NCBI GenBank assembly: GCA_964402115.1
Contig: CAYOBW010000002.1
Coordinates: forward strand, 1-64,000
From: CAYOBW01 sp964402115
Lineage (GTDB): Bacteria > Verrucomicrobiota > Kiritimatiellia > UBA8416 > CAYOBW01
Direction: 5' to 3'
DNA length: 64,000 nt
This document shows positions 25,241-34,588 of the stretch, in pieces. Each line of letters opens with the position of its first letter. Position 1 is the stretch's first letter. The position numbers were made by a program, and so were the translations under genes. The notes under the pieces were generated by a model. It saw only the letters and a program-made list of their open reading frames with translations, ran no database searches and was not told the DNA's origin.

Positions 25241-27532
25241 ATGGCTTCACCGATTACACGCGAGACCCCGGCTTCGGCGCTTGATTTCAGACTCTACCTG
25301 GGCATGCTTTTCTTCCGCTGGCAGACAATCGTGGTTTGCTTCCTGTACTGTCTGCTGGGTGGAGTCCTCTACATCAACATAGCCCCCAAGCTGTACCAGG
25401 CCAAGTGCAAGATCATGATCTATCGGGATCCGCAACTGGAACTGGCCGAGCAGGATTCCCGCTGGTCGGCCGAGGCACACGTCTACCTGCTGCAGAGTCC
25501 GCGGTTACAGAAACTCGTCGTCGCGCGACTGGCTGACCAGTGGGGCAAGCAGGTCGGCACGCAGTCAAAGATGTTTCTGCCCGTCAATGCCTATCCGGCA
25601 GCCGCCTTCCGACCGGCGCTACTGGTGACGGTACGCAGCGAGCAACCCGGATATGCCCGTGATTTCCTGTCGATCTTGATAGAGGAGCACCAGAAAGAGT
25701 GGCAGAGCATGCAGGGCGAGGCGGCAGAGACAGCCTCCAAGCTGATGGAGGAGGAGCTCCAGCGTTTGGAGGAGAAGATCCGTAACGCGCAGGACGGCGT
25801 TACGGAGTTCCAACGCCTGCACGACATCCTCCGCCTGGAGGCCGGGGCGGCCATGGAGAACTCCTACCTGGCTGCGCTCGTGGCTCGCCGCAGCCAGTTA
25901 TCCACCGAGATTGCGCTCATGGAGTACCAGTACACGTTCCTCAAGGACGCCAATGTAGGGGTCGTCGAAGCCGTGGATGCCCTGACAAAGGAGAGCGGCA
26001 CGGTGGAACCCATCCTGGACGAGAAGGACCAGTCGCTGGCCAAGGACATGCGTTCACGACTGCCCGAGAGTTTGCGACGCACGCCGGAAGCCCGCGGTCC
26101 GATTGACGACGGGCGCGGGTGGCCTGAGCTCCGCATCAAACTGGTGGAACTGCAGCAGAAGGAGAAGGAGTTAGCCGCAAACCTGACCGAGGATCATCCC
26201 ACGCGACGCGAAATGCGCAAACAGATCGACGAGGTAAAGCGGCAGCTTGACGTCGCCGCCCAAGTGGCCATCAACAACCTCCGTGACCGCCACGCGGCCT
26301 TGCAGATGCAACACTCCGCCGTGGAGGCGGCTGAGTATAAGTGGCAGGCCAAGAATCTGAACGCCACGCAGCGGCGCAGCGAGTTGAATCGGCTTAACGA
26401 CATCGTCCGCCGGTTCGAGAGTAATTACAACACGCTCTATTCTCGTCTGCACGACATCCGCGTGTCGGAAGAGCTTAAGGCCGAGCATTTTAGAGTTGTC
26501 GAACCCGTGGAGGTGGGTGGTACGCCCGTGTGGCCCGACCCCCTCAAGATCCTGTTCATTTCGGTAATGCTCGGACTCGGGTCGGGGTTTGGGTTGGCCC
26601 TGCTGGCGCAGACGGTCGACAACAAGGTCCAATCGATACGCGACGTCGAGAACGTGCTCGGCATCCCGTTTCTGGGGGGTGTCCCCTACTGGGCGCACAG
26701 CGGCTTGGAGCGAGCCATCCGCCCGATCGTGACCGAGGAGCATTCCAGCGGCGCCATCGAGGCTTACCGAGCCCTGCGCACGAGTATTCTCTCCGCCTTG
26801 AACAAGATGAATGAGAAGGTTGTGCTCGTAACCAGTGCGGACTCGCGCGAGGGCAAAACGCTGACGACGCTTAACCTCGCCATCATGATTGCCCAGATGG
26901 GCAAGAGGGTCCTCCTGATGGATCTGGACTTGCGGCGGGGCCGCATCCATCGGTCCCTGGCCATGGAACGCGAACCGGGGATAACCGACGTGCTCAAGAC
27001 CGGCGGCAGCCTGCGCGATGTCATCCGCAAGACGCGCGTCGAGAACCTCGACTTGGCGCCCACAGGCAGTTCCACGGACAACTCTGCCGAATTGCTGCAG
27101 TCCACCGATCTGGTCAAGCTCTTCGTCGAGATCCAGGACGACTACGACTATATTCTCTGCGACACGTCACCCGTATTGCGCGTAACCGACACAGTCATCC
27201 TGGCGACGGAGGGCATCGGCGTTGTGCTCTACGTAGCCCGTGTGAACCGTACGCCTAAGCCTTTGATCCGCTACTCGTTGGACATGCTCAAGGACGCGCG
27301 CGTTCTGGGTCTGATCATGAACAGCATTGAGATGCACCGGATCAGTAGTCTGTACTACACGTACCAGTACCCGAACTACGCCTATTACAGCAATGCCTAT
27401 TCCTACGGGTACAACTACTACGATTACGGGGACGATGCGGGTCGGCAGCGGCGCCCGCGCAAGGGATCGAGCGACAGTCGCTGGCAGTCGTTGTCGCGAC
27501 GCGTCAAACAAACGCTGACACCCACGGAGTAG
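25241..27532 (+). CDS. Wzc-type polysaccharide co-polymerase and BY tyrosine autokinase
   Basis: A 763-residue inner membrane protein. Wzz domain about 15-110 with TM1 (about 27-47), a long periplasmic coiled coil (about 150-400), TM2 (about 430-450), then the cytoplasmic BY-kinase domain with Walker A (SADSREGKT, Lys539), Walker A' (VLLMDLDLRRG) and Walker B-like YDYILCDTSPVL. The C-terminus has a dense tyrosine cluster (about 703-735), the site of trans-autophosphorylation in this family. It sets chain length and drives polymer export with the Wza-like protein upstream. No cognate phosphatase (Wzb) is in the window. Confidence 0.94.
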   Translation: MASPITRETPASALDFRLYLGMLFFRWQTIVVCFLYCLLGGVLYINIAPKLYQAKCKIMIYRDPQLELAEQDSRWSAEAHVYLLQSPRLQKLVVARLADQWGKQVGTQSKMFLPVNAYPAAAFRPALLVTVRSEQPGYARDFLSILIEEHQKEWQSMQGEAAETASKLMEEELQRLEEKIRNAQDGVTEFQRLHDILRLEAGAAMENSYLAALVARRSQLSTEIALMEYQYTFLKDANVGVVEAVDALTKESGTVEPILDEKDQSLAKDMRSRLPESLRRTPEARGPIDDGRGWPELRIKLVELQQKEKELAANLTEDHPTRREMRKQIDEVKRQLDVAAQVAINNLRDRHAALQMQHSAVEAAEYKWQAKNLNATQRRSELNRLNDIVRRFESNYNTLYSRLHDIRVSEELKAEHFRVVEPVEVGGTPVWPDPLKILFISVMLGLGSGFGLALLAQTVDNKVQSIRDVENVLGIPFLGGVPYWAHSGLERAIRPIVTEEHSSGAIEAYRALRTSILSALNKMNEKVVLVTSADSREGKTLTTLNLAIMIAQMGKRVLLMDLDLRRGRIHRSLAMEREPGITDVLKTGGSLRDVIRKTRVENLDLAPTGSSTDNSAELLQSTDLVKLFVEIQDDYDYILCDTSPVLRVTDTVILATEGIGVVLYVARVNRTPKPLIRYSLDMLKDARVLGLIMNSIEMHRISSLYYTYQYPNYAYYSNAYSYGYNYYDYGDDAGRQRRPRKGSSDSRWQSLSRRVKQTLTPTE

Positions 27533-27567
27533 ACCGGTGCGGTAGACAAGCGGGAGGGGAAGCGGGC

Positions 27568-28977
27568 GTGGGTTCACGGTCGCACATCCGTGCGTTGACA
27601 CTGTGGATCGCATCCATGGACCTGGCCTGCTTGGTCACAGGCAGCGTCATCGGGTTGCTGGTGCGCATGCCCCGGTGGGAGCGCAGCCAATTGCTGTTCG
27701 ACAACCTGTACGGGTGGCTACTCCTTTTTGCGGGCGTGCTTCTGGCGAATTACCTGGCTGGGGGCTACCGCATGCAGTACACGTATTCCCGCTTTAACCT
27801 GATCGTGACGTGGCTGTTCTCGGTCCTCTTCGCCATGCTGTTCCTGGCCTTGACGTGCACGGCTTGGCTGCGGGTGTTCTGGCTGCGTGGCGTGCTCCTG
27901 TTGTCGCTGCTGTCGTACAGCCTGCTCGCCCTCTTTCTCAAACTGCTGGTCTACCGCTCGCTTTTCCGCAGCCATTGGTTCATGTGCCGCACAGCCATCC
28001 TCGGCACGGGGCACCGAGCTTGCGAGCAGTTACGGATCGTGCATGGGGAGTTCGTGGTGCCAGCCCACAAGGTTGTGGCCTTCATCGCAATCGAGCAGGA
28101 ACCCGTCATGGCGACCACCGCCCTTGACGATGTACCCGTGATCAAGGCTACGACAACCACGCTGAGCGACATCGTGCGCGGCCTCGGCGTCAATCTCATC
28201 GTCATGGGGTTTGACGACCTGCGCACGGTGGCAAACTGCTACCCCGTGCTGAAAAGGCTGCGGTTCGACGGCATCGAGGTGTTGACCCCGCTCAATGTGG
28301 CGGAAACGTATCAGGGCCGCATGCCCCTGGATCTGCTGAACGAGGATTACCTGATGCAGGCCATCATGGAGTCGGGCCTGCCGGTCTATCGCCGGTTCAA
28401 GCGGATGTTTGACGTGGTCGTGGCGCTGAGCGGGATGCTGCTGACCGCTCCCCTGCTCTGTTTCGTCATGCTGCTGCAGAAAATCGCAGAGCCGCACTCC
28501 CCCATCTTCTACGCCCAAACACGGGTCGGGAGGTTTGGCAAGCTGTTCACGCTGTTCAAGTTGCGAACCATGCGGATTGACGCTGAGAGTCTGACCGGTG
28601 CTGTATGGGCGAGCGACAACGATCCCCGCGTCACCACCCTTGGCCGCATCCTGCGCAAGTACCGGATCGATGAGCTGCCACAGTTGATCAACATCCTGCA
28701 AGGTGACATGAGCGTGGTAGGACCGCGACCAGAGCGACCGGAGTTGACGCACGAGCTGGCCAAGCGCATCCCCTTCTATGTGGAGCGGGAGAACATCATG
28801 CCTGGGTTGACAGGGTGGGCACAGATCCGCTTCCCGTACGGTAACAGCATCGAGGATACGGCTCGCAAGCTGGAGTACGACCTCTACTACATCAAACACC
28901 TTTCGTTCAGTCTGGACCTGCAGATCATCCTCAGTACCCTGCGTATTGTGCTGATGGGCAAGGAGCACCAGCACTAG
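27568..28977 (+). CDS. polyprenyl-phosphate sugar-1-phosphate transferase (EPS initiating enzyme)
   Basis: A 469-residue protein starting the lipid-linked repeat unit. Four to five N-terminal membrane segments (about 15-125), a nucleotide-binding-like CoA/Rossmann region (about 135-245), another membrane segment (about 280-300, VVVALSGMLLTAPLLCFVML), and the bacterial sugar transferase domain (PIFYAQTRVGRFGKLFTLFK split as FYAQTRVG and FTLFKLRTM; YRIDELPQLINILQGDMSVV; GPRPERPEL; GLTGWAQI). This is the EpsE/WcaJ-like full-length class. The GTG at 27568 is preceded by GGGAGGGG. It closes the export block. Confidence 0.93.
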   Translation: MGSRSHIRALTLWIASMDLACLVTGSVIGLLVRMPRWERSQLLFDNLYGWLLLFAGVLLANYLAGGYRMQYTYSRFNLIVTWLFSVLFAMLFLALTCTAWLRVFWLRGVLLLSLLSYSLLALFLKLLVYRSLFRSHWFMCRTAILGTGHRACEQLRIVHGEFVVPAHKVVAFIAIEQEPVMATTALDDVPVIKATTTTLSDIVRGLGVNLIVMGFDDLRTVANCYPVLKRLRFDGIEVLTPLNVAETYQGRMPLDLLNEDYLMQAIMESGLPVYRRFKRMFDVVVALSGMLLTAPLLCFVMLLQKIAEPHSPIFYAQTRVGRFGKLFTLFKLRTMRIDAESLTGAVWASDNDPRVTTLGRILRKYRIDELPQLINILQGDMSVVGPRPERPELTHELAKRIPFYVERENIMPGLTGWAQIRFPYGNSIEDTARKLEYDLYYIKHLSFSLDLQIILSTLRIVLMGKEHQH

Positions 28978-29090
28978 GCCGAGGCTGAATTGCCCCGCTG
29001 TAGACCACTTCGGACTTGACGGGGTGTGTCACCATGCCCAGACTAAGCGCGATTTGACTTCTGAACCTGACTTGCGCGGAAAGATGACTT

Positions 29091-30119
29091 ATGTGGAGCA
29101 CGTTTTCGGGACTTTTCTCGAACGATATCGGCATTGACTTGGGTACAGCCAATACGCTGGTCTACGTCAAGGACCGGGGTATCGTACTCAGGGAACCCTC
29201 CGTGGTGGCCATCCAGTCCGGCACAAAGCGGATTCTGGCGGTGGGAGACGAAGCCAAGCGGATGTTGGGACGGACGCCGGCCAATATCATCGCCATACGA
29301 CCGATGAAAGCCGGTGTTATTGCCGATTTTGAGATTACGGAAGCCATGCTGCGGTACTTCATCAAGAAGGTGCAGAACCGCCGCAAACTGGTCGCACCCC
29401 GAATACTGATCGCGGTACCCAGCGACATCACGGAAGTGGAGAAGCGGGCCGTCAAGGATTCGGCGATGCATGCCGGCGCCAGGGATGTGTTCCTCATCGA
29501 GGAACCCATGGCGGCGGCGATCGGCGTGGGACTTCCCGTCCAGGAACCGGCTGGCAACATGATCGTGGACATCGGCGGCGGCACAACGGAGGTGGCGCTG
29601 ATTTCCCTGGCCGGAATCGTCTTCAGCCGAACCGTACGGGTCGGCGGCGACGAGATGGACGAGTGCATCGTTCAATACATGAAGCGGGTGTACAATTTGA
29701 TGATCGGGGAGCGGACGGCCGAAGAGGTCAAAATGACCATGGGATCGGCCTACCCGCTCGAGGAAGAGAACAGCATGGAGGTGCGGGGCCGCGACTTGGT
29801 TGCGGGCCTGCCCAAGACGCTCACGATCACCTCGGAGGAGATTCGGGAAGCCCTGCAGGAGCCCATCACGGCCATCGTGGACGCCATCCGCGTCACGCTG
29901 GAAAGGGCTCCAGCGGAGTTGTCGGCGGATCTTGTGGACCGCGGCATGGTCCTGGCCGGGGGCGGCGCCCTGTTGAGGGGACTGGACAAGCTCATTGCGG
30001 AGCAAACCGGTCTGCCGGTACACGTCGCCGAGGATCCCCTCAGTGCCGTGGCCGAGGGGACGGGCGTCGTGCTGAACGAACTGAACTTCCTGCGGCGAAC
30101 GGTGATAGGCCGTTCCTGA
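29091..30119 (+). CDS. mreB: MreB, actin-like rod-shape protein
   Basis: A 342-residue bacterial actin directing lateral wall synthesis from the inner face of the membrane. The phosphate 1 motif IGIDLGTANTLVYV, IPSDITEVEKRAV-like region (VPSDITEVEKRAVKD), the phosphate 2 motif MIVDIGGGTTEVALI and the adenosine motif GMVLAGGGALLRGLD are all present, and length is standard. An N-terminal MWSTFSGLFS is the amphipathic membrane anchor typical of Gram-negative MreB. First gene of mreBCD-PBP2-rodA. The 113-base gap upstream holds TTGAC motifs but no convincing complete promoter. Confidence 0.97.
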   Translation: MWSTFSGLFSNDIGIDLGTANTLVYVKDRGIVLREPSVVAIQSGTKRILAVGDEAKRMLGRTPANIIAIRPMKAGVIADFEITEAMLRYFIKKVQNRRKLVAPRILIAVPSDITEVEKRAVKDSAMHAGARDVFLIEEPMAAAIGVGLPVQEPAGNMIVDIGGGTTEVALISLAGIVFSRTVRVGGDEMDECIVQYMKRVYNLMIGERTAEEVKMTMGSAYPLEEENSMEVRGRDLVAGLPKTLTITSEEIREALQEPITAIVDAIRVTLERAPAELSADLVDRGMVLAGGGALLRGLDKLIAEQTGLPVHVAEDPLSAVAEGTGVVLNELNFLRRTVIGRS

Positions 30120-30183
30120 GCCTTCCGACATCGAAGAACTGCCCCGCTGGTAATGCTTGCTCCTCCGGCAACGGGAGTGTGCG

Positions 30184-31014
30184 GTGAAGGGCAGAGTCTT
30201 TCTGATTATTCTGGTGGCGGTGGCCCTACTGGCCCTGCTGCTGTTACCGGCCCCGGCAACGCGGCCGGCCAAACGGGCGACACGAGACATCGTGGCGCCC
30301 TTCCAGGATGCCTGTGCCCGCGTGACAGACGGCGCCCGCAACGCCCTGGTCTACTTCGGCGACTCGATCCGCGCCGCCGAGGACCAGCAGCGCCTCCGCA
30401 ACGAGATCACCCAGCTACGCAACGAGGTGATCCGGCTGGAGGTGTTGCGGCAGGATAACGACGAACTGCGCCGGGTGTTGGGATTTCGTCGACAGTCCCA
30501 GCGCCGACTCCTCCCCGCCATGGTCGTAGCCCGGAACGAGATGACGGGCTGGTGGCAGACCCTGCAACTCAATGTCGGCAGCCGAGCGGGCGTCACCACG
30601 GACCGCGCGGTCGTGACCGCGGAAGGACTCATCGGAAAGACAGTTGCTGTATCCGCGCAAACGACAGACGTGCTCTTGATCACGGATCCGGCCTGCCGCG
30701 TGGCGTGCCGGCTGGCACGCACGGGCGAACTGGGTATTCTTCAGGGACAGGGAGTCTCACTGGGCAGCCGCGACAAGATGGAGTTACTGTACGCACCCAA
30801 TCCCTGCCGGATGGAGTACATTCCGAAGGCCGCCGTCGTCAATCCCGACGATGAGGTGGTAACATCGGGGCTGGGCGGGATCTTCCCTCCCGGCTTGCTG
30901 GTCGGACGCGTGCTGCGGGCCAGTCCGGATGCCTCGGGGTTGTACATGCGGGCCTATCTGACGCCGGCGGCAGCGGTTTCGGATATCCGCTATGTTTGTG
31001 TCGTCCTGGAATGA
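30184..31014 (+). CDS. mreC: MreC, periplasmic elongasome scaffold
   Basis: A 276-residue bitopic protein: one N-terminal membrane segment (about 5-23), a coiled coil (about 50-97, rich in LRNE heptads), then the beta-rich MreC domain (LLPAMVVARNEMTGWWQ, AGVTTDRAVVTAEGLIGK, DDEVVTSGLGGIFPPGLLVG). It links MreB to PBP2. The GTG at 30184 is chosen since GGGAG lies seven bases upstream; a TTG at 30157 is the alternative. 64 bases after mreB. Confidence 0.93.
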   Translation: MKGRVFLIILVAVALLALLLLPAPATRPAKRATRDIVAPFQDACARVTDGARNALVYFGDSIRAAEDQQRLRNEITQLRNEVIRLEVLRQDNDELRRVLGFRRQSQRRLLPAMVVARNEMTGWWQTLQLNVGSRAGVTTDRAVVTAEGLIGKTVAVSAQTTDVLLITDPACRVACRLARTGELGILQGQGVSLGSRDKMELLYAPNPCRMEYIPKAAVVNPDDEVVTSGLGGIFPPGLLVGRVLRASPDASGLYMRAYLTPAAAVSDIRYVCVVLE

Positions 31015-31036
31015 AGCACGGAAAGGGTGTCTGCAC

Positions 31037-31546
31037 ATGACGTGGTTGGTGGCCAGTTTCGCGGTGCTGGGGGGCACTCTTCTGCAGTCCCTCCTACCGG
31101 CGCCCCCCCTGTTCGGGCAGGCCAAGGCCCCCATTCTCCTCGCTGTCGTGCTCTACTACACGCTCAACCGCCGCTTTCACGTGGCGCTGGCAGTGGCGGC
31201 CGCCGCCGGTTTCCTGCAGGACATGCTCAGCCCGCTGCCCTCTGGCGGATCCGTGGCTGGCTTTTGCCTGGGTGTCTGGTTGATCCATCGCTGGAACAAG
31301 CTGTTCATCGGGGAATCCGCCATCACGGCGGCAGCTTTGGGGGCCATGGCGGCGGCGTTGCAGGTGTGTGTGCAGTACGTCGGGCTGCGCCTTCACGGGG
31401 ACCTGCTCTGGCCCATCTGGATGGCGGCCCTGAAGGTCGCCGGCACGGTTGTCTATGCGCTTGTTTGCACGCCCCTGGTCTTCCTGGCCGTGGGGTGGCT
31501 GGATCGATCGGTCGGCAATGTGGAGGTCAAGGCGAGTGTCGGCTAG
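31037..31546 (+). CDS. mreD: MreD, elongasome membrane protein
   Basis: A 169-residue, five-to-six-TM protein. MreD diverges strongly; the call rests on size, topology, the motif GFLQDMLSPLPSG (QD near the end of a TM is a conserved MreD feature) and its place between mreC and the PBP2 gene. The next gene starts inside its last codons (11-base overlap). Confidence 0.85.
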   Translation: MTWLVASFAVLGGTLLQSLLPAPPLFGQAKAPILLAVVLYYTLNRRFHVALAVAAAAGFLQDMLSPLPSGGSVAGFCLGVWLIHRWNKLFIGESAITAAALGAMAAALQVCVQYVGLRLHGDLLWPIWMAALKVAGTVVYALVCTPLVFLAVGWLDRSVGNVEVKASVG

Positions 31547-33350
31547 TTCGGATAAGATCACGGGGCGCGAGACGTTCTGGCTGCGGGCGGTAATGACCGT
31601 CATTGTACTGAGCTATGCCGGCTTGGCTGTCGCGCTCTGGCACGTACAGATCACGCAGAACTCGAGTTTCCAGAGCAGCCTCGACCGGCAGAGCGTGCGT
31701 CGGGTCCGGTTGCCCGCGCCCCGCGGCCAGATCTACGACCGGCAGGGTGTCTGCCTGGTCGACAACCGCCCGAGTTACGGCCTGGCCATCTACGTCGAGG
31801 AGTTGCGCCAGCGCGGGAACTGGAGCAACACAGTTGACAAAGTGCAGAGCGTCATCCAGACGCTGGCTGAACGAACCGGCCTGCCGAACACCACCACCCA
31901 TGCGCAGATTGCGCTACACGTACGGAATCAGCGCCTGCTGCCGTTCATCGCCTGGCACGACGTCGACGAACGCGTGCTGGCGCTGGTGGCCGAGCATGGC
32001 CATCAGCTACCGGGCGTGGGCATTCAGGTTGAGGCGGTGCGCCTCTACACGCAGACCAACCTCCTCGCGCATGTCCTCGGATACGTGGGTCGAGCCAACC
32101 TGGCGCAGGACTCGGCAGTCGAGGAGTACCACTTCTACCTCCCCGACCAGGTGGGGCGCTCCGGTCTCGAGCAGCGCTTCAATGCGCACTTGGCAGGCAC
32201 GCCCGGCGGGCGCCTGGTGCGCATCACGGCGTCCATGCTGAAACACGAGATCATCGAAGAGCGCTCACCCGTCCCCGGCGCCGATCTGCGCCTGACGCTG
32301 GACGCGCGCATCCAACGCCTGGCCGAGGCGGCCCTGGGCACGGACCGGGGCGCCTGCGTCATTCTCGACCCGCGCAACGGCGATGTGCTGGCACTGGCCA
32401 GCGCTCCGGGCTTCGACCCGAATCGCTTCATCCCGAACATCCCCACCGCCGAGTGGCGGCGCCTGATGGAGGACGACGCGCACCCGCTGCTGAATCGTGC
32501 CACCTCCGGACGCTATCCCCCGGGCAGCATCTTCAAACCGATCGTGGCGCTGGCCGCCTTGGAGAACCACCGCGCGACAGCCCTCACGAGTTTCCCGTGC
32601 GGCGGTGCTTTCAGGCTGGGCACCGCGGAATTCGGGTGCTGGCGCACGGGCGGCCACGAGACCCTGGCCATGCGCGACGCCATCGCCCAGTCCTGTAACC
32701 CCTATTTCTGTCAGTTGGGTCTGCAGTGCGGACAAGAAGCTATCTATCATATGGCGCAGGCCCTCGGCCTGGGACAGAAAACGGGCATCACGGTGGACAG
32801 CGAGCAGGCGGGCTTGGTGCCGTGTGACGCCTGGAAGCGGCGCGTGCTGAAAGAAGGGTGGCGGTCGGGCGACACCTGCAATATCTCGATCGGCCAGGGC
32901 GCGCTGCTCGTCACGCCCCTCCAGATGGCCGAGGTGGCGGCCACCATCGCGAACGGCGGATCGCTGTTGCGCCCCCGCCTGGTGCTGGGCACGGCACATC
33001 GTGAAGTGGTCAACAGCCTGCACTGGTCTCCCGATGCCCTGCAACTCGTGCGCGCGGGCATGCACGACGTGGTCGAGACCGATCACGGCACCGGCAAAGC
33101 CGCCCGCATCTCCGGCGTGACCATGGCCGGCAAGACGGGTACCGCGGAGTTCGGCCCCGCCGGCCGGCGCCGCAAGCACACCTGGATGATTCTTTTCGCG
33201 CCTTTCGCTGCGCCGCGGTATGCCCTCGCCATGCTTATCGAGGACGGCGTGACGGGGGGGCAGACGGTGGCGCCGCGCGTTCACGATTTGATGGCCGGGG
33301 TCTTTGCGCTTGACGGCACACTCCCCCCCGCCGGAACAATGGGAACATGA
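31536..33350 (+). CDS. mrdA: PBP2, elongation transpeptidase
   Basis: A 604-residue class B penicillin-binding protein. One N-terminal anchor (about 16-38), an N-terminal dimerisation module beginning RRVRLPAPRGQIYDRQG, and the transpeptidase domain with catalytic Ser331 (PPGSIFKPIV), SCN (AIAQSCNPYFCQ) and KTG (MAGKTGTAEFG). Six cysteines within 350-400 are more than usual for a periplasmic protein. The GTG start overlaps mreD by 11 bases with GGAGG ten bases upstream. It works with RodA, encoded next (ATGA overlap). Confidence 0.94.
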   Translation: MSASSDKITGRETFWLRAVMTVIVLSYAGLAVALWHVQITQNSSFQSSLDRQSVRRVRLPAPRGQIYDRQGVCLVDNRPSYGLAIYVEELRQRGNWSNTVDKVQSVIQTLAERTGLPNTTTHAQIALHVRNQRLLPFIAWHDVDERVLALVAEHGHQLPGVGIQVEAVRLYTQTNLLAHVLGYVGRANLAQDSAVEEYHFYLPDQVGRSGLEQRFNAHLAGTPGGRLVRITASMLKHEIIEERSPVPGADLRLTLDARIQRLAEAALGTDRGACVILDPRNGDVLALASAPGFDPNRFIPNIPTAEWRRLMEDDAHPLLNRATSGRYPPGSIFKPIVALAALENHRATALTSFPCGGAFRLGTAEFGCWRTGGHETLAMRDAIAQSCNPYFCQLGLQCGQEAIYHMAQALGLGQKTGITVDSEQAGLVPCDAWKRRVLKEGWRSGDTCNISIGQGALLVTPLQMAEVAATIANGGSLLRPRLVLGTAHREVVNSLHWSPDALQLVRAGMHDVVETDHGTGKAARISGVTMAGKTGTAEFGPAGRRRKHTWMILFAPFAAPRYALAMLIEDGVTGGQTVAPRVHDLMAGVFALDGTLPPAGTMGT

Positions 33351-34543
33351 AAACCCTGTGGGAAGACTTCAAACGCCTGAAGGGGGCGAACTGGTGGGTG
33401 GTGCTCACCATGGGCGCCCTGCTTTGCATCGGCGTCATGGCCGTCTACAGTTCCTGCCACCATCACGGCCAGGCCGCCACCGCCACGCTGCACATCCGGC
33501 AATTCCGCTGGATTGCGGTGGGGTTGGTTTGCCACGTGGTGCTGGCCGCCATCGACTACCGCCGGCTGGGCCAGGTGGCCTGGTGGGGCTACGCGGCCTC
33601 CCTCGTGTTGCTCGCGGTCGTGTTCATCCACGGCGACGCGGTCATGGGCGCCCAGCGGCGCATCGACCTGGCCGGATTGACCATCCAGCCCTCCGAGTTC
33701 GCGAAGCTCGCCCTGATCCTGCTGCTGGCCTGGCTGCTCAGTCGGCCGAACCATGATTACGGCAAGTGGCGGTCCTTCCTGGGATTGATGGCCGTGGCGC
33801 TAATCCCAATGATCTTGATCTTCAAGCAGCCGGACCTGGGAACGACGATCGTATTCGTCCCCGTGGTCGGCGTGCTGCTGCTCGTGGCCGGGTTCTCGCT
33901 GGTGCCCGTGTTCTGCACGGCCTTCCTGGCCCTGGCCGCAGTTGCCGCCGTGTTCTGTGCGGCGTATGTTCCGCAGAAGCTCGACCTCCCCGAGGAAGAG
34001 CAGCTGAGCATCTGGCGCTACACGCTGCTGAGCCCCTACCAGCGCGACCGCATCTTGACCTTCATCAACGGCGACAAGGACGTGCTCAACAAGGGCTGGA
34101 ACAAGAAGCAGTCCATGATCGCCGTGGGCTCGGGCGGCCTTACCGGCAAGGGCTGGACGCACGGCACCCAGAACATCCTGGGGTTCCTGCCCCGCTCGGT
34201 GGCCCCCACGGACTTCATCTACTCGGTCATCGCCGAGGAGCACGGTTTCGTCGGTTCCGTGACGGTGATCTCGCTCTTTGCCGGACTGGTGCTGGCGGGA
34301 TTCAGTACAGCCTTTCGGGCGCGTGACAGGTTCGGTCGACTGCTCTGCGCGGGCGTGTTGACGCTGTTGAGTTGTCATGCACTCGTGAATATCGGGATGA
34401 CGGTGGGCGTGTTTCCGATCACAGGCCTGCCGTTGCCGTTTCTGAGTTACGGGGGTTCCTTCATGGTCGTCTGCATGTCGGCCATGGGAATCCTGCAAAG
34501 CGTTCACATTCGTTCCAAGCTTCCCCGGCAGGAGATCGGCTAA
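33347..34543 (+). CDS. rodA: RodA, elongation peptidoglycan polymerase (SEDS family)
   Basis: A 398-residue SEDS protein with about ten membrane segments. Motifs: RRIDLAGLTIQPSEFAKLAL, FKQPDLGTTIVFVPV, the long loop ending APTDFIYSVIAEEHGFVG, and GVFPITGLPLPFLSYGGSFM. NIGMTVGVFPITG with I rather than the FtsW PTKG is the RodA form. It is translationally coupled to PBP2 by ATGA. The loop between TM7 and TM8 (about 210-290) is enlarged with a charged insert (KLDLPEEEQLSIW). Confidence 0.95.
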   Translation: MKTLWEDFKRLKGANWWVVLTMGALLCIGVMAVYSSCHHHGQAATATLHIRQFRWIAVGLVCHVVLAAIDYRRLGQVAWWGYAASLVLLAVVFIHGDAVMGAQRRIDLAGLTIQPSEFAKLALILLLAWLLSRPNHDYGKWRSFLGLMAVALIPMILIFKQPDLGTTIVFVPVVGVLLLVAGFSLVPVFCTAFLALAAVAAVFCAAYVPQKLDLPEEEQLSIWRYTLLSPYQRDRILTFINGDKDVLNKGWNKKQSMIAVGSGGLTGKGWTHGTQNILGFLPRSVAPTDFIYSVIAEEHGFVGSVTVISLFAGLVLAGFSTAFRARDRFGRLLCAGVLTLLSCHALVNIGMTVGVFPITGLPLPFLSYGGSFMVVCMSAMGILQSVHIRSKLPRQEIG

Positions 34544-34588
34544 AAGCCTGACCGGGGCGGGAAACGGAACACGGGGGAAGGGGTGGCC

